Assembly (NCBI GenBank): GCA_013397455.1
Contig: VYZB01000077.1
Span: 792,841-856,840, forward strand
Direction of reading: 5' to 3'
DNA from: Crotophaga sulcirostris
Lineage: Eukaryota > Chordata > Aves > Cuculiformes > Crotophagidae
DNA length: 64,000 nt
Part shown: positions 1-11,620 of the stretch, piece by piece
Numbering within the stretch: position 1 is the stretch's first letter
How the letters are laid out: each line of letters begins with the position of its first letter
Notes under the pieces: model-generated
What the model was told of the DNA's origin: nothing
What the model saw: only the letters and a program-made list of their open reading frames with translations
Databases searched by the model: none
Made by a program: the position numbers and the translations under genes

Positions 1-3000
1 AAGATGCCGCAATCCTGACAACTGTGGATTAGCAAATGCTGCTACTGCAAATGAAAGAGTGGGAAGAACAAAAAATGGAAGAATCCCTAGAGTATCAAAA
101 AGCAAGAACAAATGGTGAATACCCATTTTCTTCACAAGATTAGAAGATATTCTAAGAAGAATTAAAAATATCTATGAGCTAATGCTTACCGTTTCCTTGT
201 CACATTCCTGGCAACATCCTGGGGTTAAATGATATTTAAGGGAATCTTAATTTTATCTAATATCTCAGAACAATTATTTCCCTCCCAAAAGGATGATGCG
301 TGGGGGAGGCACTGCAGAGCTTTGAGGTTCCTTTCCTCAAATGATACAAATGAGCAATGACACCCAGGATTTTGCCAGTGAGACTCCGTTCTAGCTTTGT
401 CCTTTAGCTTCCTGGCTGAATAAATTGTGAAAAGCACAGCCTGACTTCTCACAAAGAGAAGCCTCAGTGATGTTAAATCTAGCACCAAAAAAAATTTTGT
501 CAGTTTTTGCTTACTGGTAGCAGATTAAATGGTGATTTTAGGAAAAAATATGCAACTCATTGGACAAAATGTTGGCTAGTATAATTCTTTCATTACTATT
601 GGAGGTATATGGAGCATGGGGTTAGTTTTCTTTACTTGACTATATTATTTATAAAGTAAAGAAATAAATAAAAATAATCCAGAAAGAGTATCAAGATTCA
701 GAAGCCTGTTCTCTCTCTATCATTGTGTGCTTGACACTGATCAGATCTATTCCATGGCTATGAAGAAGAGCACAGCAGCTGCCTGATATCATGGCAGAAA
801 GCGGACATCTGGTATATGGTTAACATTGGCTAGAAAGAAGCAACCAGAACACTCAAGCTCTCCAGAGAACAGAAAACAAGCCACAACAACAAGGCAAGAG
901 GCTTAGGTTTAGCTTTAGTCCTCAATGGGCCTGTGCCTTTCAAGTCAGTAAGGTCAAGGCAGTACTCATATGACATTTGAGCCATGCATCATGCCAGTAA
1001 TTGCTTAATTGATCTATACTGACAAAGTTATTTACTGAAAGTTAATGATTTCTTAAGATAAGCCACTCTGTAGGTTCAGAAAGAAATTATAAAAGGTGAG
1101 ATAATAACAGTGCATGATGAAAGGAAAAAAATCAAATAGGAAAATACAATGACTAAAGTTAGAGGCCTCTTTCTGAGAACTCATACATATCTGGTCTAGG
1201 ACCCACCGTGAAGAACAATGACTCAGATGAAGTACTGCAAGGGCCTGTTACTGAGTATTAACAAAGAAATAAAGACTGATCCATTTTTTACTGAGAAACA
1301 AAGGTTGTTTCAGAAATCAGGCTACAATATTGTTGGAACTCACTGGAAAATGATGAAGTAGAAAAGGCTGCCACTGGTAGCAGTAAACAAAAAAAATATG
1401 GGCAGGGTGTGGATCAAAGAATAAAATTCTTCCGTAAATAAAAAATGTAGCAAAACCATTCAACAAAAGAGAGCAAATAAATGATACACTACTAGCTGAA
1501 TCCTCTAAGGATGGCAGATACAGAACATCCCAATGTAAACACAGAAATCCTAGACAAATGACAGTACGATGATCCAGGCAACCCTGAAACTGGTACTGTT
1601 AACGAGACATCTTGCTCTCTAACCTTGCACAAAATTAGTGGCAGAGCTATGAGGCAAAGCACATTTTCCCTCAAATTAGTATTATAAAGAAAACAAGTTG
1701 CTAGTGTTCATTTTCTCTGACTTTTTTTAATATAAGCTAGCATGTATTAAAAAAAGGAAATTTTAATTGGATTATTTTTTAACACTCCCAAGTAACAAGC
1801 TTTGGGGACTTTTTCTACAAGGATAAAATTAAAAGTAATTATTCAAACTGTCTTCAGTTGAACAATCTTCTAACAGCTTGCTGTCTCATTTCTTTCCCTG
1901 TATTCTTAATGGAGGTACTAGATATATTGAATTCAGGTTATAAAACTTAGCAGGGCCTGCACCTTTTCTTATTCTGCATTTGAGAGACTTGCAGATTCAT
2001 AGTCATGCTCTAAATACAAATCAGCCAATACATAAATAATGATGCATTATTATTTTATTAACATTAATAAATAATAGCAACAACAAAAAATATTGCCTGA
2101 GTCAGTACTCCATAGTTTGACTCCATAACTGGAGTTTATTCTCTGATGAGAAAAGAAAAGAACCAGTGAGGATGGGATGGTATGGACCAGAGTATCAGAG
2201 GCACCCATTTCATCTTGATAAGCCCAGTTTCCCATAAGAATATTGCAGCATGAGAAGCAACTTGATGTGGGAAAGCCATAGGCTTATGGGTATACCTGCG
2301 CTGTAGGTTCACTCTTGTGGACACGTAGAAAAAGCATGATTGCAAGTTATCCAGAAATAAACACACTCTTCTACTCCCTCTCTATCTCTTCCCAGGAAAA
2401 TGATGGTCTTTTAAATACACTTGAAAACAAGCCTTTTTTTCATGGGGGGGGACAGATTTACAACAGTCAGAGACTAGTCAGTAATGTGGGCATCTGAGAA
2501 AAAGGCCTTATTATTCAGCTACAAATAAAAGTAGAGGATGGGCAATTGCCGTCTAGCTCTAAGTAAATAATGAGAAAGATTACTGGCACAGCAAAAACTA
2601 GGAGATGAAAAGAGGATTAACTTGATGTTTTCCAGCAAGACGGCTTTTCCCCCCAAGCTCTAGAAAAGCTACATTAAGAGTAATCTAAGCTTTTATTTCC
2701 AACAATGCTAGAAGAAGGTTTCACAGCCAAGAAGCCATTTCTTCAATCCTAGAATGTGCCGAAGGAGCTTGCTTTGCTTCCACACACAGCACTGTCTGCT
2801 GCTTTGCCAAACAAGTACCAGGTTATGAGACAGGGACAATAACTAGAGTTATTTCTGAACAACCACCCTATTTAATCATGGGATTTGGAGGCGTACCTAC
2901 AGTTGTAAAAGGGCAGGAGAGTGCTGCCAATTCTATGACTACTCCAGCTGGCAGCAGCACTGTTCAGGGGTGGCACAGGCAGAACTTGCTGTATTTCATC

Positions 3001-3474
3001 CACTGAGGTACTGTCAGGTTTTGCAGGCAAACCCAAAGTGTCCTGCTTAGGATTTAGTGTGACAGTCAGAAGTCAGATACAGCTGCACAAGTGTATGCCA
3101 AGATCAAGTACCAGGTGTTTCAAGACAAAAGCCTCTCATTCAACTTGCATGCAATTCTGCTTTGCAAAAAGCTGTCCTGCAGGCTTTGTCTGGGGAGCTT
3201 GGATTTCACCTAGGGCGCTTTATCACTAAAATTAATTGCAAAACGGCACATTTGGGATAGACTTCCAGTGAAGTCAGACTTCCACCTCAGACCTTCTTCA
3301 GCACTGAATGGTTCACCTGGAGAGCATCCAATGTGAAATAATCATTGAGAAAAAGAATCTGTTTTCCAATGGACAGATGTCTCCTCCCCAAAACACACCC
3401 AAGTTTGGTCCAATTCAACAAATACTACGACCTCTGAAGACCACTGTTTCTTATTCCATAAGTACTCCCCACAG
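1..3474. other. Non-coding AT-rich stretch, no gene seen
   Basis: No recognisable gene or repeat was found. Open frames on both strands are at most about 87 codons, overlap one another and have no domain-like sequence. A run of eight G's sits near 2443. The stretch is probably intergenic or intronic unique DNA. I cannot tell which. Confidence 0.6.
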
Positions 3475-3487
3475 TGGTGGTGGTGGT
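3475..3487 (+). repeat. (TGG)n microsatellite
   Basis: Four tandem TGG units plus a partial unit lie immediately upstream of a CR1 3' tail, at the junction where the retrotransposon copy begins. It is either a target-site feature or a repeat that grew at the junction. Confidence 0.7.
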
Positions 3488-3488
3488 A

Positions 3489-3549
3489 TTGGGCTGACAG
3501 TTGGATGAGATGATCTTAGAGGTCTTTTCCAACCTTTATGGTTCTATGT
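3489..3549 (+). mobile_element. CR1 LINE 3' tail (severely 5'-truncated)
   Basis: About 60 bases match the end of a CR1 non-LTR retrotransposon in sense orientation. They read 'ggatgagatgatcttagagg', then 'tcttttccaacctttatgg' and 'ttctatg', the usual CR1 order of a 'gatgatct..aggtc..ttccaacc' core followed by a terminal ttctatg-type repeat. Only the 3' end is present, as expected from incomplete target-primed reverse transcription. No coding capacity remains. Divergence from the usual core is moderate, so the copy is not recent. Confidence 0.8.
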
Positions 3550-6500
3550 TATTAGGGATGCTAGCCCTGATGAAGATGTGCCATGTATATAGGACTCCAC
3601 TTACATACAAATATTCACATATACAGGACCTCCTAGGCACACTGAAGTGCTTAAGAATGAATAAAAAGAAATTAAAACAACATGACTGGTTAAGTCTGAG
3701 CTCTGGGAGCTTTGAACCGAATTCCAAACATTCTCAGTTGGGATACCTTGGTGTGGAACCATAGTTTGCTGACAAGTACCATGCACTTGCACAGAATAAA
3801 TGTTTCCTGCATTTAGAAAGCACTGGGGAGCTTAGAGGAAGTCTGGAGGGGTTTCAGACATCATGTTTTCATTACCATATTTGCCTAAGTTCATACCAAA
3901 AAATCAAAATGAGTACAACCCATCAGAGTAATAGAGAAAACTGTGGTAGGAAGGAAAAGGGGAGATAAAAGAATACCTACAAATTTAAGTTGATTCTAAA
4001 ACCATGTATTAATTTTGGAGATTATCCACATTATAAGCACAGATTTAATGGAATGACCTATACTGCAGTAATCTCATACTGTCCACAAAGATCAAAATTA
4101 AAGACGTGGATCCAACAGAATTATCATATCACTAGCGACATAAAACAAAAGTAGCAACATTGTCTATATTAGAAGACATAGCAACATCAGGTATGAAAAT
4201 CAAAACCAGACCAATCCTAAACTTAAAAATCATGCAGAATCTCTTAATCAGACATTTTATAAGGTTAAATTTCAGTGAATTATCAACACTTTAAAAAGTG
4301 ACTGCACTGCCTGACAGTAACCGAAACTGTGATCATCACCACACTGCTGTCCTGCTTATGCAAGCAAATGTCACAACCGTATCTCAGAGAGGCAGAGGGG
4401 CCTTATTTCAGACTGACAAACAACAGCTCTCTTCAGACCACTTGTTCAATGCCTTCTTGGAGGAAAAGGCAGGTCAAGTTTGAAACTGTTCTAAACACAA
4501 CAGTACAGAAAAAGGCGATAAAGTGAGGGGAGGAATAAAAGCATACATCAGGATGGTTTGCTTTCTATTACATTTTTTTCCCCGGGCTATTATCAGTGTC
4601 AGATTTCCAATGGTATCCAGTCATGTATGTCAGAAGAAGCCTTCCTGCAGTCTGTGGTTCCAGTACTGTCACAAGAAACTGTCACCAAAACACTGAGGGA
4701 TGTGTAAGGGAAGGTTTCCTTTCAACTAGCCTTCATGGTTCAACCTTCCTACGCTGTTCTGTATTGTCACCAGAGATGCTGGGATTTGAATCCCTGCACT
4801 GAAACAGGCATTGATAATTAATTTCCACCAAGGGTTATAAACCCCTTCAAACCTATATTTAGCCCCTTCATTATAATGCTTTGATAGACCACATGATCTT
4901 CAGGCAACTGTAATACCCACGATTCTTCCAACCCAGCTGAACAGCACTGATTTGCCCCGATGAGCAATGCGGCAGGGCAGCTTCCTCCGCGTGCCTTTTG
5001 CTGCCTTGTGTGTGACTGATGCTGTCAGGCACAGGAATGTTCCTCATGTACTTCAAGTAAAATTAAAGGGCTTTTACAGAGGATTTCAGCTAGCCTCCCA
5101 CACTAAGCTGCAAATTCTGAAATAAGCTCAACTTCTACAAATCAAGAAGAATCCAGACAAGGAGCTCGTTAAATAAGCACAATCTGAATCTGAGGTGGCT
5201 TTATGGTTTTGGGGCTCCTTTTATTTTTTTTTTTAAACAACTTTCAACACCTATTGCAAATTGACTGTCACAATAACAGATCGGGTTCTTCTGCAAGGAG
5301 TTAGTTAGACATTTTAGGAGTAAACTGATTATTTGTGCATACTGCATTTGCAGTTTTTTATGTTTATGAGTTATTAGCCTAGTACTCTGAAAGATTTGTC
5401 ATCCTCTCTTAGAAAAACATTAGAAGATGTTACATGTACTAAAATATTATGCTAACAATTTCAGGCTGACTACTTTTTTGAGAACATTTTCTTCTCCTAA
5501 CATGAACTGAATTTTATAAATGTGGCCATTTTCTTCTTTAAAATACAAAGATCCTGCTGTTTTCCAAGAATATGTACTTTAAGTCTTCTAAAACTTAATG
5601 CTAGAATTATTCCACCAGGGTCCTGTAATGACTTAACATTATTTAATTATTTCCTGTTGGTTCTGACTTACCTTTAGTGCAGTAAAAAAATTCCTTCCGT
5701 TCAGGAAGTCTCTTTCATTTGTTTTGATGTGATTAATTCCAAAATAATTAAAAATGGAGGTTTAAAGTGCAGGAATAAAATACTTAGGGCTAGATTCTGA
5801 TTTTTTTTACTTATAGGAATGAGTCTATTGACAGGAAAGGATGTAACATTGGGAAAGCAGGTGTTGGAGCAGGACCAGTGTTCATCAGAAATTCCGAGAT
5901 AGGATCCACCACTCCCTGCATCCACTGTAGCTTCTTCAAATTTCATCTTCCATCATATCTATGAGGTGGTTTTGGCATACCGAGGCTGAATGTCTATACA
6001 TTTAAATAGATAAAGACATTTTTAATTTGTAACATTTGAAACGTTTATTTGCAACAAGGCTCCAACTACATTGGGTGCTGTGGATATCTCTCTCCTTTGA
6101 ACCCTAATAGCGTCTAACAGGGCTTCAAATCTTCTTGAGACAATCCCTAGAGAGGTCTCTCTCAGGCTTTGAGTGAAACAACTTGCTTTGGCTTAGATGT
6201 ATTGTTTCTGCTCCCATGACCTGGACCTTCCGTTAGGTCTGATAAAGATCCAACAAAGTGTTGTTCAGTAGATGCCAGATAAAACAGATAAAACGTTAAT
6301 ACATAATCAGTAGTCTAGTATGTAGCCTTTCTGTTCATAGCTGTCTTTCATTTGTGTATGATAAAACTCTTCTAAAATCAAAAATGCAATTTTCAGTCCA
6401 ACATCCAGAGCTGGTCACCCTGTTTGGACTACCCAAATACATAATATATTCTTGCTTACATATTGAGTACACCATCTCCTTAGAGAAGCAGGAGATCATT

Positions 6501-7994
6501 TTGAGGCTTCTTTTAAAAGAGGACTGCCAACACTTCCTGATGTTTACTGAAATGCTTGGAGGCTTTCCAGTGTGGGTGGCAGCTCAATTGTGCTAGCTAG
6601 CAAGTCTTTTACAGAACTTGGCACCACTGCTACTAACATGCAGTGGTATGGAAGAAACATCAGTTAAATGTAATTCAGAAGCACTGTAAATACTGTACCA
6701 CGTTGTTTGTAAACAAGCCTCAGCAGGTAGAAAGTTTGGACTGGAGAAGTCATTCTGGGAAATTGGTCACCAGTGGGAAGACCTGGGGAGAACTAGTGTG
6801 AGACTTTAAGGGTTTCTTCTCTGTGAATGGGGCCTTTTTCAGTCTGCAGCTCCTATCCAGTTTGCCAGAACTAAGAGGTTTTCTTTCAACTGTCCTCCAT
6901 GCTCTGTTCACTTTTCCCTGGCAGCTGTTATTCTCAGCTTTCCTTCAGTTCCAGCTTTTTTGTCCCCTTTTCCCACCACGAGGCCTCTTGGCCACCTTAC
7001 CACCATCTGGTCCCTCTGCTCTTGTTCCATTGTCATGCCTTTTGTAGCAGTCTGACCTTACTTCGTCTCACCTGGCCTCTGCTGAAAGATAGGGGTCTGA
7101 CCCAGAACAGTCATCCACTCACCCTTCAAAAGCTATGGGGAGACATGCATCCCCAGAGCATGAGACAGTCTGTCCTAAGAGACAGATCTATCCAAACACT
7201 CAGATTAAAGGCAAATCCAGTCCATTGCAGCTATGGTTCTATCACCTCCTGCTCCACTACCTCCCAGGATGCTGCAATTAAACAGCCAGAACTGGCATTG
7301 AGGGATACTCCCCTGGGGCCAGTCTCTCCAGTGTCTTTATGTAGCCACCGATTTGCATAAACTTCCAGGGACTCCTATGTCCTTGGCAAATTTGTTCAGA
7401 ATTTCTTTGCAGTGGGAGTGAGGCTAATGGGACTGATGGAGAGAAGGATGCAGAAAAAGACAAATTAGCAATGTGACTGCCTTTAGGCAACCCAGACAGG
7501 ATCTATCTGAATATTTTTTTCTAAGCTACCCTCACTTTAGCTCTGTATTCACTGATACGTCTCCATCCATACATATAAATCTATACTTTATGTCTTCATC
7601 ATATCATATCTCCACATTGCATGTATCTTTTTTTTTCCTTTTTGACCTCACAGGTTTCTCCTTTTCTGGTAGACATCACAAGCTCTACTGCAAAGAAATG
7701 GTTTTCTTAACACTTTTAGTATGATTAATCTGCTCTTAACAGCCATTCTCCCACTCTCCCTTCTCCGACACATGAAACATAACCTGCTTGAAGTCTCACA
7801 GCTCTAATCCTTTCACATGTACGCTGCAAATGCTGATGTATGTAAAGCCAATGACACCTAACACATTCAGCTGGCTTTCAAAAGGGGCACCTTCATCCTA
7901 CAACTTTGCCATGAACTCTTCAAAACCTTTCCATTGCTCCCAGTTCTATGGAGGCTCTAACCTCCCAAACTCTCACTCAGTGCTCTTACTGTGT
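3550..7994. other. Non-coding stretch, no gene seen
   Basis: No gene or confident repeat was recognised. There is an 11-base T run near 5224-5234. The longest frame here (6899-7360, 153 codons) is rich in Ser, Leu and Pro, and is overlapped in part by another open frame on the same strand. It lacks any domain I know, so I treat it as chance. Confidence 0.55.
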
Positions 7995-8290
7995 CCAGTT
8001 TTGAGTGCCTGGAGGGAGCAACACAAAGGATCAGGTGTCTAAAAACATGACTTATGAGGAAATATGTATCAGTTGCTCAGTCTGAGAGATGGCTGAGGGA
8101 TGACAGGATGCAATTTATGTCAGATTAGTGAAAAAGGACTGCTGCCATCAGCTTTCCACATCTTCATGTGCAGACGACAAGATGTAACAGCCTTCAATTT
8201 CAGCAAGGAGTACATAGGAAAATTGGAACAGATTGCCTGAGAGGGCTGTGAAGACAACTTCGCTGAAGGTGTCTAAGGAAGGATCAAAAG
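7995..8290 (+). mobile_element. Decayed CR1 LINE fragment (3' part of ORF2)
   Basis: An old sense-strand CR1 remnant. Segments appear in the order expected for the C-terminal end of ORF2: 'gtccagttttgagtgcctgg', then 'ggagggagcaacacaaagga', 'cttatgaggaaata', 'gctcagtctgagagatggct', and finally 'ttggaacagattgcctgaga' followed by an 'aaggtgtctaagg' segment. In intact CR1 these encode the conserved stretch between the reverse transcriptase and the stop codon. The alignment needs several gaps and the reading frame is lost. The typical CR1 3' terminal repeat is not visible, so both ends are missing or worn away. The assignment rests on segment order rather than on any long identical run. Confidence 0.6.
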
Positions 8291-10091
8291 TTTGTCAGAG
8301 ACAAAGCAGGTGTATTTGATTTTGTGCCCAGAGGATGTGCTAAGCACTCTCTTCATGTCTCTTCTACTTTATTACTTCATGACTCAAAGATAAACACCAG
8401 TTAAATAACTTCATTGTGCTTCTTCAAATATCTCTATACAAACCTCATTCATCATAATCCAGGAGAAAAAAGAACCAGTACTTGTCATAAACTGTGCGCT
8501 CTTCTTCTACCTGTTCAGGCATATTAACCCATATCGTTTGGATCACCTTTCTCCTATCAGCTCACTGACCCCACTGGCTACATTAAGAAACATAAAATCC
8601 CCAGCCCTACACCGTACAGTACAAACAACATTCAAGAAACACAACCATGAGTGGACAGTAGTTCACCTTGAAGCCAGTTACATGCTCCTCCCAAAACAGG
8701 ATACAGAGTATACAGAAGCAGCAAGTCAGTTCCAAAGTGCTCCCAAGACGCTCTCTCCAAAGTGTTTGCTTTCCTGCAGGCAAGCCTGGCTCATGGCAGC
8801 AAAGATGTTATGGATATTTTTCTTTTTTTATAGTTGCTTAAATATTTATTAGAGAAAAGAAAATTTTATTGTCTAACAGGATACCTGAGTTCAAATCTTA
8901 TTGCTGGGCTTTTTTCTCCATGAGCCATTATGGGAGAAATTTATGAAAAAGTAATTACCCTTTTCCCCTAATTTTAGTTTTTTTCTTTTAAAATGAAGTA
9001 GTACTAGCAGAGTCATAGCAGTGAAGGACTCCTGTGCCCTAAAGCATGTCCATTTTTTCCAGCTGTCATCAGCTGGTCTGATGCAAGACATTATATCTCC
9101 CTGGAACTTCTCCCTGTTCTTAAAAAAGTTTTTATTTTTCAAGCACACAAACAAAACATTGCATCAAAAATGGAGTAGAGAAGAAAAACATTGGAATTCA
9201 CTGAAGACTTTTTACCATTAAGAACAGGACGCAGGCTTTTTGGGACATCTTTCATATAGATATAGACAAAACAAACTGAACTGCTCACAAATAATTATCT
9301 TAACTGACATTTTTATAACACTAAAATCTTCAGGACTCCTACCTTGCATTTTGGGAACAACAGAGGCTTTTTTGCTTGGCAAAGCTCTGCTGAAGGCTGC
9401 CTGGTAGGACACAGAAAATTAAATCATCCTTCAATTGCCTTGGATGTCAGAGAATGTCACATACCTTCAGCACTGCAGACGACTCCTGCAGACACTGACC
9501 TGCTCCCTGGCAGGGGAGAGGTGGTCAGGAGTCTCCAACACTGCCTCTCTCTCCAGCAGATGCTCTCTGATCACAGCCCCAGTATGGATGGGGCTTATCC
9601 TGATTTCCTTCTTCCCTTGCTACAGATAATATCCAGCCTTCTGGCATCACGGCTGTTTCTTCTACCTCACCCCTCCTTTTGTAACAATGAAATGATCTGG
9701 AAGAAGGGTGGTTTGGTCTGCCAAGCATCAATTCTTACTGGGATGAAATGTGGTTTATCTCCTCTCCATACTAGTCCATATATATATTTACTATAAAGAA
9801 CCTTCCTTCAGATGTCTGTTTTCTTTTCATGACTGTCCATCATCTCTGATACAGCACCTTGGATGAGTGAAAATGATAAACGCTAAAGTGATGTTTTTAC
9901 AGGACAGATAAAATCAACAGTTCAGATTCATCTTTGTGAAAAGTAGAGAGAACAGAAAGACAGCTGCTCTGGCACTGGCACACCCGATTCTGTTGGGCTA
10001 TACAAAAGAAAGTTTGTGCAAATACTGGTAACAAATTCCCTAGTGACCATTAGCAGGGGATTACCTTCCATGCTCGTTTTGTTATGTTTAT
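8291..10091. other. Non-coding stretch, no gene seen
   Basis: Unique-looking DNA. A 150-codon frame at 9344-9796 overlaps another plus-strand frame (9435-9629) and a minus-strand frame (9525-9731). It shows no domain, so it is not supported as a gene. Confidence 0.55.
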
Positions 10092-10107
10092 CACACACAC
10101 ACACACA
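10092..10107 (+). repeat. (CA)8 microsatellite at a CR1 3' end
   Basis: Eight perfect CA units directly abut the 3' terminus of the minus-strand CR1 copy that starts at 10108. On the CR1 sense strand the order is '..ggtgatactg' followed by (TG)n. The microsatellite therefore replaces the usual short terminal repeats of the element. Confidence 0.9.
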
Positions 10108-10212
10108 GTATCACCAGGTTGGAAGGGACCTCTGAGATCATCAAGTCCAACCTATAAGCCAACACTAACACCATCTCATCACCTAAACCATGGCACTGAG
10201 TGCCTCATCCTA
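10108..10212 (-). mobile_element. CR1 LINE 3' tail
   Basis: A minus-strand CR1 3' end. The plus strand reads 'gtatcaccaggttggaaggg', then 'acctctgagatcatcaagtc', 'caacctataagccaacacta' and 'aaaccatggcactgagtgcc'. The sense strand shares the distinctive 'gagttggtgttagtgttgg' and 'tgatactgtg' signature with the copies at 17281 and 19487, so the three appear to be one subfamily. Only about 105 bases remain and none code. Confidence 0.88.
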
Positions 10213-11483
10213 ACTTCTTCCTATTCTTTATGAATACCTGATGCATATTTGTGCTTAAGTGAAGGGCTTTTGTCACTCATGTTGCTTCTTAAAAGCTTGT
10301 GTTTAAGTATGTTGTTAATGTGGGCTACTCTGGCATTAAAAAAGGGAGAAGGCCTCGTGAAGAAAACCTGCAATTATTTTTGATCCTGAACTGCAGCATA
10401 TCTGGGCACAATTACACACTTGGCCCCATATGGGCACTGCTTTTCTGCCTGAGATCCCCAAAGCAGTGACATCAGAACACTGAGTTACATGGAATAGCCT
10501 CTCATTTGCCTTATCTATTGACTAGTTCATTAAAATGTTCAATGTTTAAATCTGAGATTGGGATACAAACTGGAAGATAATGGCTTTAAGCTTGCTGTGA
10601 TTACACCTAGTCTATGGAATAAATTGATTGGTTTAATGTTATCCATAGAAAAACTGTAAAAAGGTGTTTCAGAGCAAATGCCAAGAAAGCAAAGATGAAA
10701 AAACAGAGATCTGAATATGAATTAAAAGAGTGGAGGACATTGATAGACTGGTAGGACACTGACCGTGCTGCTTTTGATACATGACCACTGGGACTGAAGG
10801 AGATGATAAGCAAATCAAGATGTATGAAAACAGCAGTTGCAACATTTTAAAAGCTTCATTATTCAAAATAGTTGAACACCAAACATCAGCATGAATGGAA
10901 GGCTGAGGAAAGTTGTTGTTTATTTTTGCCAGCTGAGAACAGGTGTGGGAGATTGAGAGCTTTTATGTTTTTCATGTATTTTTTCACCAAACAAATGTTT
11001 GTGTAGTGACAGAATCAGCTAAGTTCAACTGGAATTTGAATTCCATGTTTGATTTTGCACCATTCAGTTTTCCACACTGTTTATTTTACATAGTCAACGC
11101 CAGCAAAACTGCACGAAGTAAACAAAAATCAGACTACAGTGATGCCCAGAGATCACACTACCAGATATCAGAGTGTTAACTGACACTCGCTTTTCTCACA
11201 AAATAAGGGAAATCCAAATATATCCTTATGTTTAATAAAAAGTGATACCTTAAACCAGAAAGGACTGAATAAGCTGTGTGAAGAGAGATAAATCTAGGTC
11301 TTCCTGATTAATCCCCACCTGAATCTCACTTAAAGGCTCCTCAGTTTTTTCTTACAATTGTTATGTTCTTATGAGTTTAAAAATGCTGCTATATTGCAGT
11401 GTTTCTGTATGAAGATTAGAGCCTTTTGTGCTTGCCTTAGAAATATTTCCTAATCTGGGATGGAACATAATTTCAGTTCTTTC
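10213..11483. other. Non-coding stretch, no gene seen
   Basis: Unique-looking AT-rich sequence with short overlapping open frames only. Nothing recognised. Confidence 0.55.
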
Positions 11484-11620
11484 CACAGAGCCACAGAGCC
11501 ACTGAGGCTGACAGGGACCTCCTGGGATCACGTCATCCAACACCTTCCTGCTCAAAGCAGGATCAGCTCTTAAAGAAGGCTGTGCTCAACCATGTCCAGC
11601 TGCAGTTTGAGCACCTTCAG
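11484..11620 (-). mobile_element. CR1 LINE 3' tail, older copy
   Basis: A minus-strand CR1 3' end. The plus strand reads 'cacagagccacagagccact', then 'gaggctgacagggacctcct', 'gggatcacgtcatccaacac', 'cctgctcaaagcaggatcag' and 'catgtccagctgcagtttga'. This is the order of the reverse-complemented CR1 3' region. The duplicated 'cacagagc' corresponds to the terminal short repeats, usually 'cacagaat'. Substitutions in these repeats and in the core suggest greater age than the copies at 17.3 and 19.5 kb. Non-coding. Confidence 0.82.

Noticed and set aside
3680..3735. Possible 5' end of a MIR-type SINE ('gactggttaagtctgagctc', then 'tttgaaccgaattcc')
   Set aside because: About 45 bases with a tRNA-like head, but no core or tail follows. 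Too short to call.
6899..7360. 153-codon open frame on the plus strand
   Set aside because: Ser/Leu/Pro-rich, no domain recognised, overlapped by another frame on the same strand; consistent with chance in a C/T-rich patch.
9344..9796. 150-codon plus-strand frame
   Set aside because: Overlapped by frames on both strands, with no domain or conserved motif.
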